Shown piece after piece: positions 14,327 to 23,238 of a stretch of 34,819 nucleotides of DNA. Below the pieces are notes generated by a model. That model was not told where the DNA came from. It searched no databases and saw nothing but the letters and a program-made list of their open reading frames with translations. The position numbers and the translations under genes are program-made. Each line of letters starts with the position of its first letter. The first letter of the stretch is position 1. Source of the stretch: an uncultured Oscillospiraceae bacterium (GTDB lineage: Bacteria > Bacillota > Clostridia > Oscillospirales > Oscillospiraceae); assembly GCA_947628315.1 (NCBI GenBank), contig CANQZJ010000020.1:1-34819 (forward strand). Direction: 5' to 3'.

Positions 14327-15421
14327 ATGGGGCCTCTGATATCCGTTATCATACCGATTTATAATGTAGAGCCCTATATCCGACAGTGCCTGGACAGCGT
14401 GGTAAATCAGACGTATAGCGACCTTGAAATTATATTGATCGACGACGGTTCACCGGACAACTGCGGCGCTATTTGCGATGAATACGCGGGCCGTGACCAA
14501 AGGATACATGTCATTCACAAGCGCAATGGCGGCGTCGGAGCGGCCAGGAACGACGGTATCCGGGCGGTGGCGGGAGAGTGGATCGCTTTTGTCGATCCGG
14601 ATGACTGGTTAGAACTGAATTATTTTGAGAAGATGGTCAGCGCGATTCCGTTAGATAGTGTTGATGTGATCTGCGCCAGTGGGAATTATATAGAACGGTC
14701 TTCTAATCCAGTAGTTGCGCGTATTTTTGATGCTTGGGATGTGGGCATCGTTGACAGACAGACGTTGATCAAAAAAACGCTGGTGCTTGGGTATGGGTTG
14801 AAAGGAAAGCATAACAAGGTATTCCTTGGCGTTCCCTGGAATAAATTGTACTGTTCAGCTTTTTTGAAAAAAGAGCACATAGAATTTGATCAATTGCTGC
14901 ATGCATGTGAGGATATCCTTTTCAATCTGTCTGTTTTTGATAAGACCAATGTCGTAGTAGCTTGCGAGTACATAGGCTACCATTATCGAACAAATGTTGA
15001 AACAGCATCCACGCAGCGCTTTAATCCCAATTGGCCAGGTATGAGCGAGAGATACATAAAAGGATTGACTGAGTTTTTGTCAAGACAGCCCGACAAGGAG
15101 GCCTATCAGTCGGTTGTTGCTATCAACATCTTCAGATTGATGAAAGCTAATCTTCGATGTTATTTTTTTCATCCGGCGAACCCAAAGCCCTATTCAGAAG
15201 TGGCGGCGGAGTTCCGCGCGATGAAACATGAGCCGGTGTTCCACGCCGCTGTTTGGAGCCGTGATAACGCATATCTTAGCAGGAAAGAGATTTTTCTGAA
15301 ATACTTGCTTCGCCTGCCATGGGTTTGGCCGTTAAAGCTTTGCTATACGGGAAAAAGGATCATTGATGGAGGACGGCATATTGAGACAAGTCAAAATCAG
15401 CATCATCGTTCCGATCTATAA
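14327..15421 (+). CDS. family 2 glycosyltransferase
   Basis: A 364-residue GT-A transferase. LISVIIPIYNVEPYIRQCLDS, DDGSPDNCGAICDEYAG and DPDDWLELNYF (metal motif, DPDD in place of DSDD) are visible, and HACEDILFNL supplies the ED motif. ATG 14327 has AGGAAGGA upstream and starts right before the first beta strand; an earlier ATG at 14291 overlapping the GT4 end is less likely. It is paralogous to the 12075 gene, the similarity being greatest in the donor-binding N-terminal domain; the C-termini also share LRLPW.WP.KL.Y. It overlaps the next gene by about 40 bases. Confidence 0.92.
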   Translation: MGPLISVIIPIYNVEPYIRQCLDSVVNQTYSDLEIILIDDGSPDNCGAICDEYAGRDQRIHVIHKRNGGVGAARNDGIRAVAGEWIAFVDPDDWLELNYFEKMVSAIPLDSVDVICASGNYIERSSNPVVARIFDAWDVGIVDRQTLIKKTLVLGYGLKGKHNKVFLGVPWNKLYCSAFLKKEHIEFDQLLHACEDILFNLSVFDKTNVVVACEYIGYHYRTNVETASTQRFNPNWPGMSERYIKGLTEFLSRQPDKEAYQSVVAINIFRLMKANLRCYFFHPANPKPYSEVAAEFRAMKHEPVFHAAVWSRDNAYLSRKEIFLKYLLRLPWVWPLKLCYTGKRIIDGGRHIETSQNQHHRSDL

Positions 15422-16445
15422 AGTTGAGCCCTATTTGGAGCAGTGCATCCGCAGTCTGATCGAACAAACGTACAAGGACATAGAGATATTTCTAGTCGAC
15501 GACGGCTCACCGGACAGATGTGGAGAAATATGTGACGCTTTCGCCGCGGAAGATGAGCGCATCCGCGTCATACATCAGGAAAACATGGGCGTGTCCGCAG
15601 CACGGAACGCGGGACTGAAAGCGGCGATCGGTGAATATGTCATGTTCGTTGACGGAGATGACTGGGTGGAAAATGACTGCTGTGAAAAGGCCTTACGAGC
15701 CGCAGAAGAACAGGGATTTGATGTCGTCTTTTTCAGGGAAGAAGTGAATGATGATGCAGGGGCTCCGGTCAGAAGGCTGCCCTCAAATGGTTCTTTTTCG
15801 GTGGATAAGATAGTACTGCGGAAAATACAGAAAGATATTATCGCCAGAAGAACCAGTTCAGAGGGAAAACACTTTCCGTTAGGTACGATTTGGGCAAAGT
15901 TGTACCGAAGGCGTGTGTTAGTTGATAATGATCTCCGTTTTTCTGTCGGAATCAAAAAAAGACAGGATGTGATTTTTAATATATACTGTCTTGAATACCT
16001 GAACGGCGCGTACTGTCTGGATTATGTGGGATATCATTATAGGATCAATCCTGAGTCGATCTGCAACAAATATAACGAAGCTATTATCGACATTATGTTG
16101 TCGGGCACACATGAGATCGACCGCTTTATGTGCGAAAAGCATCCTGGCGAGCTGGACTACGAGAAGGCATTGGGCGTTGGGTCAGTAAATCATGAGAAAG
16201 AAATTAGAGATATCCTGTTTTTTCATCGAGATGGTCACTTGCCATATAAGGAGTACCTGCCGCAAATGCGGCGCTACTGTGAAGATCCCATTGTTGCGGA
16301 GTATATTGGGGCGTGCCGGCTTTCCGATTTCGAGACGATACGGGAGAAGATCAAGTATCTTCTTATTTTAAAAAGACATTATTTTCTATACTATTACATT
16401 TATGCTGTGTGGAACAAAATTAAATCGATCCTAAAATTAAGATGA
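15381..16445 (+). CDS. family 2 glycosyltransferase
   Basis: A 354-residue GT-A transferase. ISIIVPIYKVEPYLEQCIRS, DDGSPDRCGEICDAFA, the metal motif DGDDW and KKRQDVIFNIY are visible. TTG 15381 is taken as start because GGAGGA (15368-15373) lies 7 bases upstream and the protein then begins MRQVKISIIVPIY; ATG 15366 and TTG 15363 have no spaced SD. It overlaps the preceding GT2 by 41 bases, and 86 non-coding bases follow before the polymerase gene. The C-terminus is rich in basic and aromatic residues, as often seen in membrane-associated GT2s. Confidence 0.9.
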   Translation: MRQVKISIIVPIYKVEPYLEQCIRSLIEQTYKDIEIFLVDDGSPDRCGEICDAFAAEDERIRVIHQENMGVSAARNAGLKAAIGEYVMFVDGDDWVENDCCEKALRAAEEQGFDVVFFREEVNDDAGAPVRRLPSNGSFSVDKIVLRKIQKDIIARRTSSEGKHFPLGTIWAKLYRRRVLVDNDLRFSVGIKKRQDVIFNIYCLEYLNGAYCLDYVGYHYRINPESICNKYNEAIIDIMLSGTHEIDRFMCEKHPGELDYEKALGVGSVNHEKEIRDILFFHRDGHLPYKEYLPQMRRYCEDPIVAEYIGACRLSDFETIREKIKYLLILKRHYFLYYYIYAVWNKIKSILKLR

Positions 16446-16531
16446 CGCAAAACATAACGTAGAATGAACAAAGACCTTAGCGGGATCGTTTGATATTTTA
16501 GAGACGGACCGATATACAGGGAGGGAGTTTT

Positions 16532-17767
16532 TTGAGCGTAAGACATACATTGCGGATCCTGAATAACCCCCTTGTTCTGACCCTCGCCATCCTGCCGTTT
16601 TTCTGGCCAGCTGCGGTCAGCGAACTTTATCCGTCACTCAATATGGTGCATAATGTTTTGAGGCTCTGTTCTTTTGCCGCCATATTTGCCATTTTTCTTG
16701 TCGATCGGATGCTTACAAAGATCGTCATAGCTGTTTTTGCCTATGAGGCGACGCTTTTGTTCAGCACATTGATCAATAATGGGGATTATTGGGGCTGGGC
16801 AATCAGTGCCGGTTCTTCTCTCGCGGTGTGCATGTTTGTGGATCTGATGTCCCGCAGGAACGCCCGGGCCATGGTCAGGGCGTTTTTATATCTCTTTGCT
16901 CTTGAGGTCATCGTAAATCTGGCCACAGTCGTGGCCTTCCCGGGGGGCATGTATAGAACTCAGTATTTTGGGGAGAACTGGTTTTTGGGATATGACAACG
17001 GCCATCATCTCATTATTATGCCCCTATTGTGCATCTTTGCCGTTTATGCAGAAACGACACGGCTCCCGACTATTGTAAAGTTTATCATTATTCTTATATT
17101 TTCCGCGTCAGTATATATCACCTGGTCTGGCGCGTCTATGGTCGCGGTGGCCGTTTGGATCGTTTTGTGGCTCGTCGCAGAAACGAGACCGAGGCCGAGT
17201 ATGCTGAGCGCTCGTAAAGTCATCATTTTGCACGGTGGCTTTTTCTTTCTGGTCGTAATCGGAAGGATGCAATACCTGTTCAAATGGCTCATCGTGGATA
17301 TTCTGGGCAAGAGTCTTACGTTCAGCAACCGGACGAGCCGGTGGGACATAGCCCTTGAGTTGTTCAGGGAAAAGCCGCTGCTCGGCTGGGGAATCGTGGA
17401 TACAAACCTTACCCGCATGCGTCTTGCGGGTTTTTCCCACTGCCATAACCACTTTCTTCAGGTATTATATCAGTCTGGGCTTTTGGGGATGGTCCTCTTT
17501 CTGATCCAAATACTGATGCTCGACAGGCCATTGAAAAAAGTGAGAAACAAAAAGTATAGTGCATACTTCTTGATCACGATATTCTGTGTACTTATGATCG
17601 GACAGGTCAATGGCATTACAGATTCGGTGTCACTGTTTGTGCTCATAACAATGGCGTACCACGCGCCGCAGATCGAAAGAGCGCTGGCAGATGGCCGGCG
17701 GGCGGGCGTGCGGTTTGTTTTGAAAAGAGAGAAGACCCATTTGGTGGGGGAGAAACGGATATGGTGA
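16532..17767 (+). CDS. wzy: O-antigen ligase/polymerase family protein (Wzy-like polymerase)
   Basis: A 411-residue polytopic membrane protein that probably polymerises the flipped repeat units outside the membrane. About ten hydrophobic segments are spread over residues 14-385. A large outside loop with NRTSRWDIALELFREKPLLGWG and FSHCHNHFLQVLYQSGLLG matches the conserved O-antigen ligase (Wzy_C) region, including the HNHFLQ histidines. TTG 16532 follows GGGAGGGAG (16519-16527). It overlaps the next gene by 7 bases. Its neighbours, a Wzx-type flippase and initiating transferase, support a polymerase rather than a ligase role. Confidence 0.85.
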   Translation: MSVRHTLRILNNPLVLTLAILPFFWPAAVSELYPSLNMVHNVLRLCSFAAIFAIFLVDRMLTKIVIAVFAYEATLLFSTLINNGDYWGWAISAGSSLAVCMFVDLMSRRNARAMVRAFLYLFALEVIVNLATVVAFPGGMYRTQYFGENWFLGYDNGHHLIIMPLLCIFAVYAETTRLPTIVKFIIILIFSASVYITWSGASMVAVAVWIVLWLVAETRPRPSMLSARKVIILHGGFFFLVVIGRMQYLFKWLIVDILGKSLTFSNRTSRWDIALELFREKPLLGWGIVDTNLTRMRLAGFSHCHNHFLQVLYQSGLLGMVLFLIQILMLDRPLKKVRNKKYSAYFLITIFCVLMIGQVNGITDSVSLFVLITMAYHAPQIERALADGRRAGVRFVLKREKTHLVGEKRIW

Positions 17768-18792
17768 TAGGCATCTGCGGATACGGCTACAGCGGCAGCG
17801 GGGCGTTGCAGGACTATCTTCGCCAGTGGGATGAATGTAGCTGCAGCTTGACTGGGTATGAATTTAATATATCATATGTCCCTCATGGGCTCCAGAATCT
17901 GGAATACCAACTCATGGAGAGACGGACGCGGTTCTTATCCTCCCATGGCGCCATCCGGGACTTTAAAAAGATGATACGCGGGATGGACACGCCGAGAAGT
18001 TGCTTCCGAAAGCTCACAGGGAACAAGTTCCGGGTCCGCTCTTTTCGGTTCGTTGACGAGCTCGTTCAGGTCTCTTGGCGGGGAATTACTGTTGTTGACC
18101 GGTATAGTATGAGCTTTATACCTCGTGTCATCGACGGAAGAAAGCGCACTCTGATCCGCTTTTATGAGCGCGTCAGCGGCAAAAGGTGGCCTTATTCCAA
18201 GCGCGACACTATGTATCTGTCCGTCGCGCCGGAGAGCTTTTATGACAGTGCGCGCAGCTATCTCCGGGACGTGATGGCGCTGCTGGGATATGACTTGAGC
18301 AAGACGGTGTTGCTCAACCAGCCCTTTGACGTATACGACCCCAGGCGGAGCATGAAGTTTTTCGACGATCCGAAGGCGGTATTGGTGGACCGGGACCCGC
18401 GGGATATCTACGTTTTGGCCAAGTGCTATTTGAAAAGCAAGGGCAGCTTCATCCCGACGGATGATGTGGAGGACTATATCCGCTATCACCGCCTCGTCAG
18501 GAACGACGCGCTTCCTGCGGACCCTGATATCATGCGGATGCGGTACGAGGACCTGATATACGACTATGAGCAGACCGGGAAAAGGCTGACGGACTTTCTC
18601 GGCCTGGGGGATATTGGAAGCGGCGAGAAGAAGTATTTTGACCCGGCGGTGTCCATAGACAATACCCAGCTATTCCTCAAACACCCGGAGCTGGCCGGCG
18701 ACATACGGCGGATAGAGGAGGCCCTCCCGGAGTACCTCTATCCTTTTGAGAAGTTTTCATTAAGGCCAAGGCACAGCCAGGAACCGTTCTGA
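17761..18792 (+). CDS. sulfotransferase-like protein
   Basis: A 343-residue protein resembling PAPS-dependent carbohydrate sulfotransferases. The N-terminal 5'-phosphosulfate loop is GYGYSGSGALQDYL (residues 7-20). The 3'-phosphate site is VDRDPRDIYVLAKCY (Arg211, then the DPRD motif at 212-215), and MRMRYEDLIYDYEQT resembles the late conserved helix. No membrane helix is seen, so it would act in the cytoplasm on lipid-linked units. The start overlaps the polymerase end, within the Wzy-sulfotransferase-Wzx block. PAPS supply genes are not in the window. The acceptor is unknown. Confidence 0.75.
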   Translation: MVIGICGYGYSGSGALQDYLRQWDECSCSLTGYEFNISYVPHGLQNLEYQLMERRTRFLSSHGAIRDFKKMIRGMDTPRSCFRKLTGNKFRVRSFRFVDELVQVSWRGITVVDRYSMSFIPRVIDGRKRTLIRFYERVSGKRWPYSKRDTMYLSVAPESFYDSARSYLRDVMALLGYDLSKTVLLNQPFDVYDPRRSMKFFDDPKAVLVDRDPRDIYVLAKCYLKSKGSFIPTDDVEDYIRYHRLVRNDALPADPDIMRMRYEDLIYDYEQTGKRLTDFLGLGDIGSGEKKYFDPAVSIDNTQLFLKHPELAGDIRRIEEALPEYLYPFEKFSLRPRHSQEPF

Positions 18793-18805
18793 CAGAGAGT
18801 GATCA

Positions 18806-20233
18806 GTGTTGAGTATACGGAAACAGCTTGAAAATGTGCCCCGCGGGATAAAAGCCTCCGCAGCGCTGTTTTTCGCGACGGTCGTCACGAAGGGGATCGC
18901 ATACCTCACCACCCCGATCTTTACCCGCCTCCTGACGGCGGAGGAATACGGCCAGGTCTCCGTATTCCAGACGTGGATGGGTTTTTGGGGGATCGTGGCC
19001 ATGTTCAGCCTCTCGGCGGGCGTATTCAACAACGGCATGTCGGACTACCCCGATGACCGGGATGAATACTCCTTTTCGATGCTGATGCTCTCCAACCTTA
19101 TCACCGTCGCTTCCTTTGGCCTGTTGCTGTGCCTTTTCCCCCGTCTCCGGCGGTGGATCGGGCTCGACTGGCCGCTCATGCTCCTCATGGGGGCCGTTTT
19201 TCTGTTTCAGCCAGCTTATAATTTCTGGGTGAGCCGGCAGAGATATGAGCTGAAATATAAAGCGACAGCCCTTTGGGCCGTAGGCTGCGCGCTCATCTCC
19301 CCGCTCACGGCGCTGCTGTGTGTCCTGCTCACCGACGGGAACAGGACATACGCGCGGATATTCGGCGCGGAGCTTCCGCTGATCGCCGTATACATCGGCT
19401 TTTATATCTATCTCGGCCTGAAGGTAAAGGGCCGGGTGCGCGTGGACTACTGGCGGAGCGCGTTCTTCTTCAATCTTCCGCTTATCCCGCACTATCTGTC
19501 CGGGAGCCTTCTTGGCGGCTCCGACAAGCTGATGATAGCAAAGCTCGTGGGTGACGCCGCCACGGCCCATTACAGCGTGGCGTATTCGGTGGCGTCCATC
19601 GCGAATATAGTGTGGTCCTCCGTAAACGCCTCGCTCATACCGTACACATATGAGAGGTGTAAGGAGAACGACCATAAGGCGGTTTCTGATGTGACCATGC
19701 CTATCCTGACAGGCGTGGCGGTACTCTGCGCCGCGGTGATCATGCTGGGGCCCGAAGTCGTGGCCGTCATGGCCACGAAGGAGTACATGGAGGCGGTCTA
19801 TGCCATTCCGCCGGTAGTGGCCGGCGTGTTTTTTCAGGTCCAGTATTTCATTTATGCCAATGTCATCTACTATTACAAAAGACCCAGGTACGTCATGTAC
19901 GCCAGCGTGAGCTCCGCGGTCCTGAACATCGCGCTCAACTATGTGTTCATTCCCCGATGCGGATACATCGCCGCAGGGTATACCACGCTCGTCTGCTATC
20001 TCCTGCAGGCGGCGGCCGACTATTGGGCTATGAAAAAAGTGGTGCAGAGCCCGGTCTACGACATGAAGCATGTGGGGCTGCTGTCGCTGATATTGGTGGG
20101 CGTCGCGCTGGCATGCAATTGGATATACAGATATCCTGTTATCCGCTATGCACTGTGCCTGGCGGTCCTCATTTTTGCGGCATTGTTCTTCACGCGGTAT
20201 GCCGGGTCCCTGAAGAAGAACAAAAGGCCCTAG
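18806..20233 (+). CDS. wzx: oligosaccharide flippase (Wzx / RfbX-type MATE-like transporter)
   Basis: A 475-residue polytopic membrane protein with 12-14 hydrophobic segments. It starts with the family-typical KASAALFFATVVTKGIAYLT.PIFTRLLTAEEYGQVSVFQTW and has a central FFNLPLIPHYLSGSLLGGSDKLMI segment. It moves undecaprenyl-linked repeat units across the membrane. The start is GTG 18806 or TTG 18809, both shortly after AGAGAGTGA. Together with the sugar-1-phosphate transferase and Wzy-like gene it defines a Wzx/Wzy-dependent pathway. The composition is GC-rich, matching the genes at either end of the operon. Confidence 0.92.
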   Translation: MLSIRKQLENVPRGIKASAALFFATVVTKGIAYLTTPIFTRLLTAEEYGQVSVFQTWMGFWGIVAMFSLSAGVFNNGMSDYPDDRDEYSFSMLMLSNLITVASFGLLLCLFPRLRRWIGLDWPLMLLMGAVFLFQPAYNFWVSRQRYELKYKATALWAVGCALISPLTALLCVLLTDGNRTYARIFGAELPLIAVYIGFYIYLGLKVKGRVRVDYWRSAFFFNLPLIPHYLSGSLLGGSDKLMIAKLVGDAATAHYSVAYSVASIANIVWSSVNASLIPYTYERCKENDHKAVSDVTMPILTGVAVLCAAVIMLGPEVVAVMATKEYMEAVYAIPPVVAGVFFQVQYFIYANVIYYYKRPRYVMYASVSSAVLNIALNYVFIPRCGYIAAGYTTLVCYLLQAAADYWAMKKVVQSPVYDMKHVGLLSLILVGVALACNWIYRYPVIRYALCLAVLIFAALFFTRYAGSLKKNKRP

Positions 20234-20273
20234 CGGCGAAGTGACCGTGCGAGGTGTGAATGGGGTGATATCC

Positions 20274-22283
20274 TTGAAAGCTCTTATTCTAAATTCCGGC
20301 CTGGGGCGGCGGATGGGCGTCCTGGCCTCGGAGCATCCGAAGTGTATGACGGAGCTGGGCGGCGGGGAGACGATCCTCAGCCGGCAGCTTCGGCTGCTGG
20401 CAGAGGCCGGGATCAAAGACGTCGTGATGACGACGGGATACTGCCACGAGGTGCTGGAAGGTTACTGCCGGTCCCTTGGACTGCCGGTCCGCGTCACCTG
20501 CGTCAACAACCCGGACTATGCCTCGACCAACTATATCTATTCCATTTACTGCGCCCGCGGATATCTGCGGGACGACGACATACTGCTTTTGCACGGGGAC
20601 ATGGTCTTTGAGACGCATGTGCTGGACGCGGTGCTGGCCGGCGCCGGAAGCTGTATGGCGGTCAGTTCAACCAAGCCCCTGCCGGAAAAGGACTTTAAGG
20701 CCGTCATGAGCGGCGGCCGCATCCGGAAGATCGGCGTTGATTTTTTCCGGGATGCGCTGGCGGCCCAGCCGCTGTATAAGCTGAAAAAGGCCGACTGGGC
20801 GGTCTGGCTCGACGCTGTCTGCTCTTACTGCGAAAGCGGCAGGCGGAGCTGCTACGCGGAGGACGCCTTCAACGAGGTTTCGGACAGGTGCGAAATCCGC
20901 GGACTGGACGTAAAGGACAAGCTCTGCGCGGAGGTCGATATGCCGGAGGACCTGGCCGCGGTATCGGAGGAGCTGCGAAGGGTCAACAGCCGCATTGTGT
21001 ACATGTGTTTTTCGGCGGATATCCTCCATGGCGGCCATATCGCCATCATAAAAAAGGCGGCCCGCCTGGGCAGGCTCGTCATCGGCGTGCTGTCCGATGA
21101 GGCGGTAGCAAGCTATAAGCGCTTCCCGCTGATCCCCTGCGAGGAGCGCAAGGCGCTGGTAGGGAGCATCGCCGGCGTGGCGGAGGTCGTGGAGCAGAAG
21201 ACACTGAGCTACGCGGACATGCTCCGGCAGCTCCGGCCCGCCTATGTGGTCCACGGGGACAACTGGCGGGGGGGCTTCCAGAAGCCCATCCGGGACGAGG
21301 TGATCTCCGTGCTGGCCGAGTATGGCGGCGAGCTGGTGGAGTTCCCGTATTCCGCGGATAAGAAATATGAGGAACTGGATAAGATGGGCCGGCAGCAGCT
21401 GGCCATGCCGGATTACCGCCGGGGGCGGCTGAAAAAGCTCCTGTCCATGAAGGGCCTGGTCACGGCCATTGAGGCGCACAGCGGCATCACAGGCCTTATC
21501 GCCGAGAAAACGACGGTGCTCAAGGACGGCAGGACCTTCCAGTTCGACGCCATATGGTCCAGCTCCCTGTGCGACTCCACGGCGAAAGGAAAGCCCGACA
21601 TCGAGCTGGTGGACATGACCAGCCGCCTGCGGACCGTAGACGACATCATGGAGGTCACCACCAAGCCTATCATCTTCGACGGGGATACCGGCGGGCTCAC
21701 CGAGCATTTTGTATACACGGTCCGTACATTGGAGCGCATGGGCGTGTCCATGGTCATCATTGAGGATAAAACAGGCCTCAAGAAGAACTCCCTTTTCGGC
21801 ACGGAGGTGGAGCAGACCCAGGACAGCGTCGAAGATTTCTGCGCAAAGATCGCGGCGGGAAAGCGTGCCCAAAAGACAAAGGATTTTATGATCTGCGCCC
21901 GCATCGAGAGCCTCATCCTGGAGCGGGGCATGGACGACGCGCTGACCCGCGCCCGTGCCTATGTCGGGGCGGGCGCCGACGCGGTCATGATACACAGCCG
22001 GAAGAAGGACCCGGCGGAGATATTTGAGTTTCTCAGACGTTTCCGGGAAGAGGACGGCGTGACGCCCGTGGTCGTGGTGCCTACGACGTTCAACACGGTG
22101 ACGGAGGAGGAGTTCAAAGCCCGTGGCGCGAACGTCGTCATCTACGCCAACCAGCTGACACGGGCAGGATTTCCCGCCATGCAGAACGCGGCGCGGCTCA
22201 TCCTGGAAAACCACCGGGCGAAGGAATGCGACGACATCTGCATGCCCATCCGGGATATCATAACCCTCATCCCCGAGGAGTGA
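20274..22283 (+). CDS. aepX: three-domain fusion: LicC/PntC-like nucleotidyltransferase + cytidylyltransferase-like domain + phosphoenolpyruvate mutase
   Basis: About 669 residues. Residues 1-235 are a MobA/LicC-type nucleotidyltransferase (KALILNSGLGRRMG, EHPKCMTEL, the ASTNYIYSIYCAR segment, LLHGDMVFE) of the kind that makes CMP-phosphonates or CDP-choline. Residues 240-380 are a cytidylyltransferase-like domain with HGGH at 252-255. Residues about 385-669 are PEP mutase, with the diagnostic EDKTGLKKNSLFG at 497-509 and SSSLCDSTAKG; this domain makes phosphonopyruvate, the first step of all known C-P biosynthesis. The start is ambiguous: TTG 20274 (GGGGTGAT SD, family-like MKALILNSG) or GTG 20265 (GAGGTG at 20251-20256); GTG 20241 is less likely. 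The fusion joins C-P bond formation to activation of the end product. A degraded second PEP mutase lies at 26973. Confidence 0.9.
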   Translation: MKALILNSGLGRRMGVLASEHPKCMTELGGGETILSRQLRLLAEAGIKDVVMTTGYCHEVLEGYCRSLGLPVRVTCVNNPDYASTNYIYSIYCARGYLRDDDILLLHGDMVFETHVLDAVLAGAGSCMAVSSTKPLPEKDFKAVMSGGRIRKIGVDFFRDALAAQPLYKLKKADWAVWLDAVCSYCESGRRSCYAEDAFNEVSDRCEIRGLDVKDKLCAEVDMPEDLAAVSEELRRVNSRIVYMCFSADILHGGHIAIIKKAARLGRLVIGVLSDEAVASYKRFPLIPCEERKALVGSIAGVAEVVEQKTLSYADMLRQLRPAYVVHGDNWRGGFQKPIRDEVISVLAEYGGELVEFPYSADKKYEELDKMGRQQLAMPDYRRGRLKKLLSMKGLVTAIEAHSGITGLIAEKTTVLKDGRTFQFDAIWSSSLCDSTAKGKPDIELVDMTSRLRTVDDIMEVTTKPIIFDGDTGGLTEHFVYTVRTLERMGVSMVIIEDKTGLKKNSLFGTEVEQTQDSVEDFCAKIAAGKRAQKTKDFMICARIESLILERGMDDALTRARAYVGAGADAVMIHSRKKDPAEIFEFLRRFREEDGVTPVVVVPTTFNTVTEEEFKARGANVVIYANQLTRAGFPAMQNAARLILENHRAKECDDICMPIRDIITLIPEE

Positions 22284-22360
22284 ACACCGGCCGTCTGGAA
22301 AGAGGATGCGGAAAATGAAAGCGGATATGCAGGCAGCGAGACAATTGTGAGGTGCACTTG

Positions 22361-23233
22361 GTGGAAGAAACAAAAAATCCAACAGTTGGAATCAGCAAGG
22401 CTGAGAAAAGAGCTGAAGTCCAAAACATTATTTGGGAAATTGTCAAGATCATCAAGCTGTTTTTGGATGAAACTAACATCAGATATTATATTCTCGGTGG
22501 TACTTTGTTGGGGGCAGTTCGCCATAAGGGATTTATTCCATGGGACGATGATTTTGATATAGGAATTCCGCGCGAGGATTACGATCGTTTTATAAAAGGC
22601 GTTGCGAAGATCCTTCCTGAGCACATACGTATTATCACAAATGACCCTGATGACGGCAATCTGAACCATCATTATTATTTTTCGCGGATTGCAGATACCA
22701 GATATAAGGTAAAACGGGCTGGCACCATGGTGGAACGCGAGGAGTTTGTCTGGGTCGACATCTACCCGCTGGACGGAATGCCTGGAAACTGGATAAAGCG
22801 CAAGATACATATGCTGAGAATTCTGTGTACGCGGGCGATGTACCACTTGTCAACCATAGAGAAAGTAAACATGAAGCGGCATCTAACGTTAGTGGAAAAG
22901 TTCATTATCAAAGTTGCGCTGCTTACTGGGTTCGGTCTGAACGGCGACACACATAAATGGATCCGAAAACTGCACGAGCTATTTACAAAATATCCGTTTA
23001 GTACATCTGCATGGATCATCAATGGAATGGGCGCCTATAAATTCAAAGAGATGTTCCGGCATGAGGTGTTCGCAACCGGTGTTCCTTATGAATTCGAGGG
23101 TGAGTTGTTGATCGGACCGTCTGACGCAAACACTTATCTGAGGCAGTTATATGGAGATTATATGAGAATACCTCCGGAATCAGAGAAAAATATGCATGTG
23201 GATAAGCCTGAGCTAATATGCGTAAAGGAATGA
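22361..23233 (+). CDS. licD: LicD family phospho-group transferase
   Basis: A 290-residue protein of the LicD/fukutin family, which transfers phosphocholine or related phospho/phosphono groups from CDP/CMP carriers to glycans. GGTLLGAVRHKGFIPWDDDFDIGIPREDYDRF (residues about 46-77) contains the metal-binding DDD motif; EFVWVDIYPLDGMP corresponds to the second conserved block. GTG 22361 is chosen because GAGGTG (22349-22354) lies 6 bases upstream; GTG 22352 overlaps that SD. With the PEP mutase-nucleotidyltransferase fusion upstream, the likely donor is a CMP-phosphonate. AT-rich, unlike the preceding gene. Confidence 0.88.
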   Translation: MEETKNPTVGISKAEKRAEVQNIIWEIVKIIKLFLDETNIRYYILGGTLLGAVRHKGFIPWDDDFDIGIPREDYDRFIKGVAKILPEHIRIITNDPDDGNLNHHYYFSRIADTRYKVKRAGTMVEREEFVWVDIYPLDGMPGNWIKRKIHMLRILCTRAMYHLSTIEKVNMKRHLTLVEKFIIKVALLTGFGLNGDTHKWIRKLHELFTKYPFSTSAWIINGMGAYKFKEMFRHEVFATGVPYEFEGELLIGPSDANTYLRQLYGDYMRIPPESEKNMHVDKPELICVKE

Positions 23234-23238
23234 GAAAA

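Noticed and set aside
18803-20416. Minus-strand open frame of 537 codons opposite wzx
   Set aside because: Antisense to a well-supported flippase; no recognisable motif, composition typical of a complementary-strand artefact.
21268-21274. G7 run in the fusion gene as another slippage switch
   Set aside because: Short, inside a GC-rich gene where such runs are expected (encodes WRGGF), and the gene is in frame as given.
20667-22382. Minus-strand open frame of 571 codons opposite the PEP mutase fusion
   Set aside because: The plus-strand frame has diagnostic PEP mutase residues; the antisense frame has none.
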